The position numbers and the translations under genes were made by a program. A stretch of 64,000 bases of DNA from Leucogyrophana mollusca. Lineage: Eukaryota > Basidiomycota > Agaricomycetes > Boletales. The notes beneath the pieces were generated by a model. That model saw nothing but the letters and a program-made list of their open reading frames with translations, did not search any database and was not told where the DNA came from. Shown piece after piece: positions 27,436 to 34,999 of this stretch (within the stretch, counting starts at the first letter, position 1; each line of letters opens with the position of its first letter). The DNA is taken from the NCBI GenBank assembly GCA_021014945.1, contig MU266399.1, positions 1 through 64,000 of the forward strand, read 5' to 3'.

Positions 27436-30400
27436 TCACAAGTCGAGCCTTTCGGCGGGACGCGAAACGCGACCAGAACGGGTCGTCGTTTGCGTAGGCG
27501 GCTCGTACTCAGATCTCAACCTCTGACGTACGGCGGGAGGAGATGCGGGACGAGGGACAGCGGCAGGGACGGCAGCGCGAGCGGGCATGGACGACGAGGC
27601 AGCGGGCAGCGGAGCGGGCAAGGCAGAAGGTAGTGGGACCTGGGCAGAATCAAGAGAAGGAGTATCATTGTCAGTAATAATGGAATAGTTTTTTGTCATA
27701 TCGAAGACGTGGGGACGAGGTGCGCGAGGATGACGGCGATGGAATCGCTCAATCACTTCATCAAATGAAGCAGGAATGTCGGAAAGTGGGATCCACGAAT
27801 CTTCAGACTCGGGAAGAGATCTCCATCGCACGAGATATTCGTAACGATGGCCAGTCTTTCGACAATCGAGAAGTGACTTGATATCGAGAGCGGGATCATC
27901 AGCGAGGCCGAAAGGGACAGGATCTGAGTGGGGATGGAAGTCGGAAGGATCGGAATAGCGTTCGAGGAGTGATACATTAAAGACAGGGTGCAGACGGGAT
28001 AAATATGAAGGGAGACGGAGGTGATAAGCAGAGGAGCCAACTTTGGAGATGACGGGATAAGGACCGAGACGGCGATGATCGAGTTTTAATGATGGGCGAG
28101 TGGTTTTGATATTGCGCCGAAGGAGCCATACCAATTGACCAGGTACGAACTCCGGAGCGGGCAAAACCTTTTGATTATAGTATTTTGCTTGTGTCTCTTG
28201 CGCGAACTGAAGCTCGGCACGGAGTTCAGCGTGAATTGCGTCGAGACGAGCAGCGAGATCAGCAGCAGCAGGGACTGTCGATCGTTCCGAAATCTGTGGC
28301 TCGAAAGAAGGATGGAAACCATAATTAGCATAAAACGGGGTTTGTCGAGTTGAAGAGTTCTCGAGATTGTTAAACGCGAACTCTGCGAGGGGCAAGTAAT
28401 CCACCCAGTCATCCTGCTGATAAGAGCAGTATGCTCGCAAGTAAGTTTCGAGCGTTTGGTTGGTACGCTCCGTCAGACCGTCAGTCTGTGGATGGTACGC
28501 TGTGGAAGTACGAGTTTCGACTTTTAGAAGAGAAGTTAGTTCAGTCCAAAATTTGGAGATGAAAACAGAACCGCGATCCGAGACAATCGAATCGGGCATG
28601 CCATGAAGGCGAAAAATGCGATCCAGGAATAGCCAAGCCAGGTCCGGAGCATCCAGAGTCTCCTGGCAAGGCACGAAATGGGCGCATCGAGTGAGACGGT
28701 CACAGACCACCCAGATAGAATCGTAACCATGAGAAACAGGAAGTTTTACGATGAAATCCATGGAAAGAGATTTCCAAGGACGAGTGGGAATGTCGAGGGG
28801 TTGGAGAAGGCCATAAGGTTTGTGGCGAGGCGTTTTGATGCGAGCACAGGTATCACATGCTTCGACGTAGCGACGCACGAATGTTTGCATACCTGGCCAT
28901 GAATAGTTTCGCGACACGAGCTCGAGAGTTCTTGCTCGTCCCGGATGACCTGCAATCAACGCATCATGGCGGGAATAAAGAATGTCAGTGCGTAATGGTT
29001 TGGGGACGAATACTTTGCCCTTGTGGAAAACCATTCCATCATTGGCAGTGAAATCCGAATTGCCTTGAACTAGAGCTTCTCGCCACTCGACGTCCTCTCG
29101 AAACGCAGTTTGGAAACGCCCGAGAAGAACGGAGTTGTCAATGGCAAGGGTTGTGATAGCTCCAGCGGTAGCAGAAGGTATTGAAGAAGAGTAAGAGGAT
29201 GGGAAAAGCGAATCTGTGTGTTTAGAGGTCAGTATAACACGGGTTTGACCCATTAGGGTGTCATCCCCCTTTTTAGGGACGAAGTCCGAGCGTCGCGAAG
29301 GGGCATCCGCTACGTTAGACTTGCCCGGGGCCCATGTCAGGTTAAAATCGAAATCGGAAAGAAACATCGCCCAACGCGCCTGACGGCGATTGAGGACACG
29401 AGAAGACATAAAGTATTCGAGATTTTTATGATCGGAAATAACAGAAATAGGGAAAGGCGAACCAAGTAACCACGCTCGCATATCGCGAAAACATTCAACG
29501 ATACCAAGCAACTCTTTATCGTGGACATCGTAGTTGATTTCAGCAGGCGACAGCTTTCGTGAATAGAATGCCACAGGGTGGAGATTCCCCGCGTCATCCG
29601 GCTGCTGAAGTACGCCTGAGATAGCGAAGTCCGAGGCATCGGTAGCCAGAGTACAAGGCATGGAGGGATCGAAATGGCGGAGTACCGGAAAAGATGTGAA
29701 TTTACGCTTTAGCATTTCAAACGCTGCGCGTGCAGTACCTGAAAAGTCAAAAGAAACACCCTTACGAGTAAGAGCAGTCAGTGGAATGGTAATGCGTGAA
29801 TAGCCGTCAATGAAGCGGCGGTAGAAATTAGAAAAACCGAGAAAGGATTGTAGTTCCTTCACCGAAGCCGGTTCGGGCCAGGAAGCGATTGTATCGAGCT
29901 TCTTGGGGTTCATCTTAATGCCATCGGCACTGATGATGTAACCCAAGTACTCTACTTCGGACTTGTCCCACTCGCACTTGGCAGGATTAGCGCAGAGATG
30001 GGCGTCACGAAGGCGATCAAGGACGAGCTTGACGTGGGTGTCATGCTCAGCCTGTGTTTTGGAGAAGATGAGTATGTCATCGAGATAAACGACGCATACA
30101 ACATCGAGGAGGTCACGAAGAGTATCCTGAATAAAAGATTGAAAAGCCGCAGGGGCATTAGTAAGACCATAAGGCACGACAAGGTGTTCAAACAAGCCAA
30201 GCGGCGTGCGGAAAGCGGTTTTCCACTCGTCGCTCTCCTTGATTCGGAGGTGGCTGTAAGCGGATTTGAGATCGATAACAGTGAAAACTTTACAGCCCTG
30301 AACACGATCGAGAAGATCATGAACGAGGGGAACTGGGTATCGGTTCTTCTTCGTAATCGCATTCAGACCACGATAATCTACGCATAAGCGTAGTTCACCA

Positions 30401-31743
30401 GTCTTCTTGCGAATGAATAGGACGGGGGCACCAGCAGAAGAAGTTGAGCTGCGGATATGACCACGTTTGAGGTTGGAATTGACGTAGTCGGCGAGAGCAT
30501 CACGTTCCTGAGGGGTGAGACGATACAAAGGGCCGAATGGAGGCGTCTTCCCCTCCTCAAGATCAATGTCAACATCATATGGGCGATGAGGCGGGAGTTT
30601 GTCAAACTCGGTCAGAGAGAATACCGTGGATGCCCAAGGCATGTACTTCTCTGGAATGAACCGAGCGTTGTCCGCAGGCGGAGACGACGATGGTGGAGAC
30701 GACTCGTCGACGTCGGAGTCGACAGTAGTGGTAGTAGCATGAATATAAGCGGGTGAGCCCACGGGATAGAAGCGGAGGAGGCAAATGGAATCAGGTTGTG
30801 ATTTCGCTGCCTTCGCAAACTTCCTGGGGCTGACAAAGCGGATATTTGGAGGCGAGGGTGATGGGAGCGAGGGAGAGGATTGACCAAAGCCAGTCCAACG
30901 AACAAGAGTCGAGAGGAAAGAGCGAGGCGGAGTGGGACTAGGGTCCGGAGTAGTCCCAAAGACAGACGGTGAGTCCGACAGTGCGGACGGTAGCATGGTA
31001 GCATAGCGAGCTGTCGAGGAGGCATCGGATAGACCAAAGCCTAAACCGACCGAAGTTGCGGAGTTCAAGGACGAGCGAGGGACAGGGGGCTTAAGACCAA
31101 AGCCTTTCGCCACCACGGAGACGGGGTGAGACTGGGAAAGACCACAACACTCGAGCGAGAGTGTTGAATCTTCCCAATCGATATCGGGATTATGCTGGCG
31201 TAGCCAGTCAAGGCCTAGGATAACAGGATAGCCGACAGAGACGACGGCGAGGGGTCGGATTTCGTGATGAGAGTCAACAGAGATAGTGGCAACAACGTCA
31301 TGGGTGATCAATCCAGACGCAATCGGGCGATCATCAACCGCCATAATTGGTACAGGGACGTCCTTAAGACGTCTAGAAAGAGAATGTCGAGAGGCGAAGC
31401 GGTCAGAAATACATGAGGTCGTAGCCCCAGAATCAACAAGAGCGTATGTGTTTATGGGTTTTCGGTTAGGAAAAGAGAGTGAAATTGAAATAAAGAAATG
31501 GGACGGAGAATTAAGATAGGAAGAAGAAGAAAAAACGTAAGCAGGAGATGACTTATTGATTGTGGTATAACTCCCATTCGATAGACGAACGTGAGTGGGT
31601 TCCGGTGATGGAGCGTTGCGGTGACGAGTCCCATCGTCGACCGGAGACCCTGGGACTAGTGAGTCACCGGTCAAGCTTTTCCCGACGACGATGCCTGAGG
31701 TGCCTTGAATTTCTTCTTGGCACGCTGGGACATGTTCGGGCAA
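27436..31743 (-). CDS. pol: Pol polyprotein (protease-RT-RNase H-integrase-chromodomain)
   Basis: 1435-codon open frame in the -1 frame relative to gag. It has no ATG near its 5' end and is probably made as a Gag-Pol fusion by frameshift at 31677-31683. Numbering from the first codon at 31743, the domains are: protease active site ALVDSGATTS (Asp104); reverse transcriptase with VYLDDILIFSK (553-556 YLDD); RNase H with LATDASDFAISG (about 700-710); integrase zinc region with HDALIAGHPGR and CDTCARI (926-970); catalytic Asp995, Asp1056 and Glu1092 in SMDFIVK, VSDRGSVF and TERTNQ; and a C-terminal chromodomain (YEYLVRWRSLPESEDSW, about residues 1330-1350). The chromodomain is expected to guide integration to modified histones. 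No inactivating change is seen. Confidence 0.95.
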   Translation of the reverse strand: MPEHVPACQEEIQGTSGIVVGKSLTGDSLVPGSPVDDGTRHRNAPSPEPTHVRLSNGSYTTINKSSPAYVFSSSSYLNSPSHFFISISLSFPNRKPINTYALVDSGATTSCISDRFASRHSLSRRLKDVPVPIMAVDDRPIASGLITHDVVATISVDSHHEIRPLAVVSVGYPVILGLDWLRQHNPDIDWEDSTLSLECCGLSQSHPVSVVAKGFGLKPPVPRSSLNSATSVGLGFGLSDASSTARYATMLPSALSDSPSVFGTTPDPSPTPPRSFLSTLVRWTGFGQSSPSLPSPSPPNIRFVSPRKFAKAAKSQPDSICLLRFYPVGSPAYIHATTTTVDSDVDESSPPSSSPPADNARFIPEKYMPWASTVFSLTEFDKLPPHRPYDVDIDLEEGKTPPFGPLYRLTPQERDALADYVNSNLKRGHIRSSTSSAGAPVLFIRKKTGELRLCVDYRGLNAITKKNRYPVPLVHDLLDRVQGCKVFTVIDLKSAYSHLRIKESDEWKTAFRTPLGLFEHLVVPYGLTNAPAAFQSFIQDTLRDLLDVVCVVYLDDILIFSKTQAEHDTHVKLVLDRLRDAHLCANPAKCEWDKSEVEYLGYIISADGIKMNPKKLDTIASWPEPASVKELQSFLGFSNFYRRFIDGYSRITIPLTALTRKGVSFDFSGTARAAFEMLKRKFTSFPVLRHFDPSMPCTLATDASDFAISGVLQQPDDAGNLHPVAFYSRKLSPAEINYDVHDKELLGIVECFRDMRAWLLGSPFPISVISDHKNLEYFMSSRVLNRRQARWAMFLSDFDFNLTWAPGKSNVADAPSRRSDFVPKKGDDTLMGQTRVILTSKHTDSLFPSSYSSSIPSATAGAITTLAIDNSVLLGRFQTAFREDVEWREALVQGNSDFTANDGMVFHKGKVFVPKPLRTDILYSRHDALIAGHPGRARTLELVSRNYSWPGMQTFVRRYVEACDTCARIKTPRHKPYGLLQPLDIPTRPWKSLSMDFIVKLPVSHGYDSIWVVCDRLTRCAHFVPCQETLDAPDLAWLFLDRIFRLHGMPDSIVSDRGSVFISKFWTELTSLLKVETRTSTAYHPQTDGLTERTNQTLETYLRAYCSYQQDDWVDYLPLAEFAFNNLENSSTRQTPFYANYGFHPSFEPQISERSTVPAAADLAARLDAIHAELRAELQFAQETQAKYYNQKVLPAPEFVPGQLVWLLRRNIKTTRPSLKLDHRRLGPYPVISKVGSSAYHLRLPSYLSRLHPVFNVSLLERYSDPSDFHPHSDPVPFGLADDPALDIKSLLDCRKTGHRYEYLVRWRSLPESEDSWIPLSDIPASFDEVIERFHRRHPRAPRPHVFDMTKNYSIITDNDTPSLDSAQVPLPSALPAPLPAASSSMPARAAVPAAVPRPASPPAVRQRLRSEYEPPTQTTTRSGRVSRPAERLDL
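29261..29278 (-). other. Internal copy of the polypurine tract (candidate central PPT)
   Basis: Inside pol, just after RNase H and before integrase, element-sense CCCTAAAAAGGGGGATGA repeats the 3' PPT with a single extra A. Here it encodes PKKGDD (about codons 823-828). Ty1 and lentiviruses have comparable central tracts that start a second plus strand. Confidence 0.55.
31619..31683 (-). promoter_or_regulatory. -1 programmed ribosomal frameshift signal (gag/pol)
   Basis: In gag frame the last codons read TCG GGA AAA GCT TGA. They contain the canonical heptamer G GGA AAA at complement 31677-31683. After a 7-nt spacer (GCTTGAC), two 7-bp stems can form: CGGTGAC (31669-31663) with GTCACCG (31625-31619), and AGTCCCA (31657-31651) with TGGGACT (31633-31627). 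They are separated by a small asymmetric bulge and capped by a 17-nt loop. Heptamer, spacer length and stem strength all match known -1 sites. The shifted frame continues directly into pol (GKSLTGDSLV). Confidence 0.85.
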
Positions 31744-32852
31744 TCGTTCGCGCGATGACCCTGCTGTCCACAGTACAAGCAGAGGTCATTAGCGATGCGT
31801 CGTTCACGTTCCTCCTTGGTAAGAGGCCCATGGGGCTTCGTCTTGGTTGCGTCAATCTCCATGGGGGTACCAGGAGGGAGCGCAGGTGCAGATGACGACG
31901 ACGCTTGCGAAGTATAGGTGGTGCGGGCCGTGGACGCAGATGAAGATGTGTTGGCCGTAGTCGACGAGTTAGATTGGCGTGAAGAAGTATTAGGCTTCTT
32001 GTTGTCACGCTTCTCGTTCTCGCGACGGTGGAGCCGGTTGTCGATCTTGACAGTGAGATCGACATATTTGTCGAAGTCTGTGGGTAGGTCAGCAACGGTA
32101 ATCAAGATATCCTTAACCTCGTCTTTGAGTCCTTCGTAATACTTCTGAATGGTCGTTGAAGTATTGAAGTTGACATAAACGAGGAGTTCACGGAATTTGG
32201 ACGCATAGTTGGCGCACGATCCAGTTTGTCGTAAACGCTCGATCTTGCGGAGCGCCGTACCTTCCACATCTGGATCGCCGAAATGCTGCTTAAAGTCAGT
32301 AATAAGTTTCTCGAAACTATGAAGGAGTTTGGGAGAAGTTCGTTGTACAGCGGTGAACCATGCACGAGGAGATCCCGTGTCAAGATACGTCGACAAGAAT
32401 AAGCACTTGTCGGTATCGGTAGGTAGGGATGCACGTGACAATGTCACTGCGCCTCGAATCTCATCCACGAAGGACTCGACTTCGGTCGCACTGCCATTGA
32501 ATACCCGAGGTTCCTTGAAACGGGAAACGCTACGGGGTGCATCGGGATCCGCACGCTGCGGCAGAGCATAACTCGTTTGAGGTGCAGCCGCAGTGGTGCG
32601 CAGCGAAGAAAGCTGATCGGTTATGGCTTCGAGCGCACGACCGATAGCACGCTGATTCTCGTCGAAACGGTCCGACTGTTGCCCGAGCGCCGTAATAGCG
32701 CGAAGCATATTAACGACCGGGGGCTGCATGTGAGTCGGCTGTTCCTGCGGAGCATTTGGGACAGTATGGTCCGGTTGTTGCTCCATAGGTTCTGACTGCG
32801 GGACATCAGGGACATCCTCACTAGTCCAGTGGTTCATACTAGGATCAGACAT
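31671..32852 (-). CDS. gag: Gag protein with CCHC zinc knuckle
   Basis: 393-residue structural protein of the retrotransposon particle. The start is the ATG at 32852 (MSDPSMNHWTSED). The middle has the retrotransposon Gag core (FKEPRVFNGSATEVESFVDE, YLDTGSPRAWFTA, NYASKFRELLVYVNF). Near the C-terminus is a CCHC knuckle, CLYCGQQGHRANDC, that binds RNA, preceded by a Ser/Thr-rich linker. The stop at 31671-31673 follows a G GGA AAA slippery heptamer by one codon. Intact. Confidence 0.94.
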   Translation of the reverse strand: MSDPSMNHWTSEDVPDVPQSEPMEQQPDHTVPNAPQEQPTHMQPPVVNMLRAITALGQQSDRFDENQRAIGRALEAITDQLSSLRTTAAAPQTSYALPQRADPDAPRSVSRFKEPRVFNGSATEVESFVDEIRGAVTLSRASLPTDTDKCLFLSTYLDTGSPRAWFTAVQRTSPKLLHSFEKLITDFKQHFGDPDVEGTALRKIERLRQTGSCANYASKFRELLVYVNFNTSTTIQKYYEGLKDEVKDILITVADLPTDFDKYVDLTVKIDNRLHRRENEKRDNKKPNTSSRQSNSSTTANTSSSASTARTTYTSQASSSSAPALPPGTPMEIDATKTKPHGPLTKEERERRIANDLCLYCGQQGHRANDCPNMSQRAKKKFKAPQASSSGKA

Positions 32853-33030
32853 GATAATTTAGCAGTTTTATGACGCTTTTAAGGGCGTCCAAATGGTAGA
32901 ATAAAGTAGGAAGGACTTTACGAGGATTATTCGAGTGTACTCGCTGCAGTGAAAATTTTCACTAGTGCGGCAGCAAGCCAAATACGGCGTGATAAGGAAA
33001 TCGGCGAGGACTAGAGTATTTTGGGATGTG

Positions 33031-33042
33031 GTCGAATCAAAC
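33031..33042 (-). other. Primer binding site, probably self-primed
   Basis: Element-sense bases directly after the 5' LTR are GTTTGATTCGAC. They lack the TGG start expected for tRNA primers. Ten of them (TTGATTCGAC) are the exact reverse complement of GTCGAATCAA inside the LTR (complement 33122-33131). This fits self-priming by the mRNA 5' end, as in Tf1. Confidence 0.55.
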
Positions 33043-33309
33043 TGTAACGGGCACGAAACGAGAGACTGAACGGATCGAGTACGATGCGAGGAGAAAGCCA
33101 ACAAGATGCCAGATACTGGCGTTGATTCGACAAAGAGACACTAAGGTACCAGAGTCCGTTGTCACTACAAGCTGACTAATGCGAGACAATACAACATCCT
33201 AAGTACGCAAACGAATACAACGGCGCAATCGAACTAACGAGAAGAGTCCTTGAGTGCCCATGGTAAGTAAGTGCCCGTTTTCTATACTATAATGACCATG
33301 ACCGTGACA
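33043..33309 (-). repeat. 5' LTR of the retrotransposon
   Basis: 267 bp, identical by eye to 27139-27405. Read on the plus strand it forms the immediate upstream sequence of the DUF7330 gene. There its last 20 bases contribute upstream ATGs (atgaccatgaccgtgaca), and slightly earlier it holds a GGTAAGT donor-like site. Confidence 0.93.
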
Positions 33310-33314
33310 AGAAA
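33310..33314. repeat. Target-site duplication, right copy (AGAAA)
   Basis: Exact match to 27134-27138, directly after the right LTR. Confidence 0.85.
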
Positions 33315-33320
33315 CAGCTA

Positions 33321-34207
33321 ATGGCGGAGGGTTTGGACGTCCGAGGGATATCTGCGGAAGATTCTCGTGGCACCGGACCCCAAGCGGTACGTCCTCTCGC
33401 CTAAGCTCAGGGAACCCCGGCCGATCCAATTATCTTATTCCTCGTAGGACGAAGTGCTACCACCACCTTATACAAAGCATTCTCAGCCCACTATCTATAC
33501 AGCAATACCCAAGCCTCCGCCGGATTTACGACCCACGAATTTCGTATTGCGCCATGAAAGGGATTCAAATATCCTAGGATGTTACGCCATCGACCCCACG
33601 ATGTCGACTCCCCAGTTCTTCTCAACTTCCCTTAGTTCGAACGAACCCCAGAAAGGCGATCGGAAGAACCTGGACCTGCGCACGAGAGATGGGAATATCG
33701 ATGCCGAGATCTGGTTGATGCCACCAGGTCGCGTTGAGGATCCCTTGTCCGGCATGGAAAAGAAGAGGACCACTTTATATCTATACTCAAGAGACGGATA
33801 CGTATCTGCGAAAGTGGTGAGTATTTTTGCAGTCTGCCTGTGTGAAAAAGCCCATAGCCTTCTTCTAGAATACTGTCCACCCTTCTGCCCCTTTCTTATT
33901 GGATATTTACGCTCGGGACGGGCGGGTTACTGTTCTTCTTCCTCGATCTTTCAATGGTCCTCTCCGGCTCACGGCGAGGCACGGAAGTGTCGTGCTTTCC
34001 GACGAGCTCCAACAAAGGAGCGCACTGCTGAGTACTGCTGAGCGTACTCGACGATATTTCGTGGGTGAAACATTCGGATTAACGGAGCAGGACTGGCAGG
34101 GGGATGAGCTGAAGGTCGAAGCTCGGGATGGGAAGATTAGGGTCAGATACATCGACGAGGTTGAAACAACGCAAAGGGGGTTTTTGGGTCGAATTTTTAG
34201 TCGCTAG
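33321..34207 (+). CDS. DUF7330-domain protein
   Basis: Basidiomycete protein family of unknown function. Three exons fit: one from 33321 encoding MAEGLDVRGISAEDSRG to a gtacgt donor near 33387; one from about 33448 (DEVLPPPYTKHSQP) to a gtgagt donor near 33817; and a last one from about 33871 (NTVHPSAPFLLDIYARDG) to the stop at 34207. The core shows the family's repeating beta-like strands (LDLRTRDGNIDAEIWLMPPG, TTLYLYSRDGYVSAKV, IYARDGRVTVLLPRSFNGPL, LTARHGSVVLSD, LKVEARDGKIRVRYIDE). The coding frame is intact, but only 11 bp separate the ATG from the retrotransposon LTR, so the native promoter is displaced. Confidence 0.82.
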
Positions 34208-34999
34208 ATATTTGCTGTTTCCGCCCTATGACAGGCCACTGAGAGGAAGTCGTTTTCACTGGACACAGCATGCAACATTAATAAGGGCAAGCTTCAGATA
34301 TGTTAGCCTCGCATACTACCCCAGTACCAGCACTTTCCTCGCATGGCAGGAGTCCCCACACCAGGCTCGTAAATAATCGGTCTTTCCCTGACTACGTTCC
34401 CAAAGGCCAGCAGCCATGGAAAGCCATAAATCCACTCTTACGTTTCGTTAATATTGCCCCACAAGCCAATGCGACCCAGTCAGCATAGCATGGCCGAGAC
34501 CATACGTGCGCCTCCTGGGTTAGTATACTCGCACGGCTCGTTCCACCGTATCCTCCAAAGCTGGTTATCTGCTTCATCTGGACTAGCCAGCGATGCGAGA
34601 TGGGCTTGAAAGGACGGGGAAGGGGGCTGTCCGCAGAAAGCAATGGTGCCTCTTAGATCAGCTGAGATATCCAATCAAGAATAACTCTATGTCCCGGCGA
34701 ATAAACGAAGCGCCTAGCAAGCCATCGCTTGATGAACTGATCGAATTAATAATGTTAAAATCCTTGGGTAATGCTCAACGGAGACGTCAGGCGAGGAACA
34801 GAAAGGGTCAAGCGGGGGGATCGACAAGCAAATAAGCTGGGAATCACCAACAACGAAACAAATGAATGGAGAGAGAAAAAGCACAGCGGACGGTGGAAGA
34901 AGCCTGAACAAAAAAAGAAAGGGGCGGAAGTATCCTCGTCAGCAAATCATCGCACAAAGCACTCAGCACTGACAGCACTCAACACCAAGAGGAAGCGTA
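34208..34999. other. Intergenic, no gene recognised
   Basis: Between the DUF7330 gene and the 3' end of the FYR-domain gene. Short ORFs on both strands (for example 34593-34835 plus, 34480-34674 minus) show no family features or splice pattern. The 34760-34950 part is purine-rich (Lys/Arg/Glu codons on the plus strand) and low in complexity. Confidence 0.4.

Larger units (their letters stand above)
27139..33309 (-). mobile_element. Full-length chromodomain Ty3/gypsy (chromovirus) retrotransposon
   Basis: 6171-bp element transcribed on the minus strand. It is bounded by 267-bp LTRs (TG...CA ends) that appear identical when compared base by base, and by an AGAAA target duplication. Internal order in element sense: 5' LTR, primer site, gag, -1 frameshift signal, pol (protease, RT, RNase H, integrase, chromodomain), polypurine tract, 3' LTR. 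No stop or frameshift interrupts either ORF. Identical LTRs mean a very recent insertion, and the element may be autonomous. The integrase-chromodomain order places it among fungal chromoviruses, related to the Tf1/sushi and MarY1-type groups. Confidence 0.95.

Noticed and set aside
27693..31895. Many 60-140 codon ORFs on both strands inside the retrotransposon
   Set aside because: They are alternative-frame shadows of the intact gag and pol genes.
33454..34041. Single-exon start of the DUF7330 gene at 33454
   Set aside because: An upstream exon from 33321 with a gtacgt donor and a ctcgtag acceptor gives a better N-terminus and keeps the frame.
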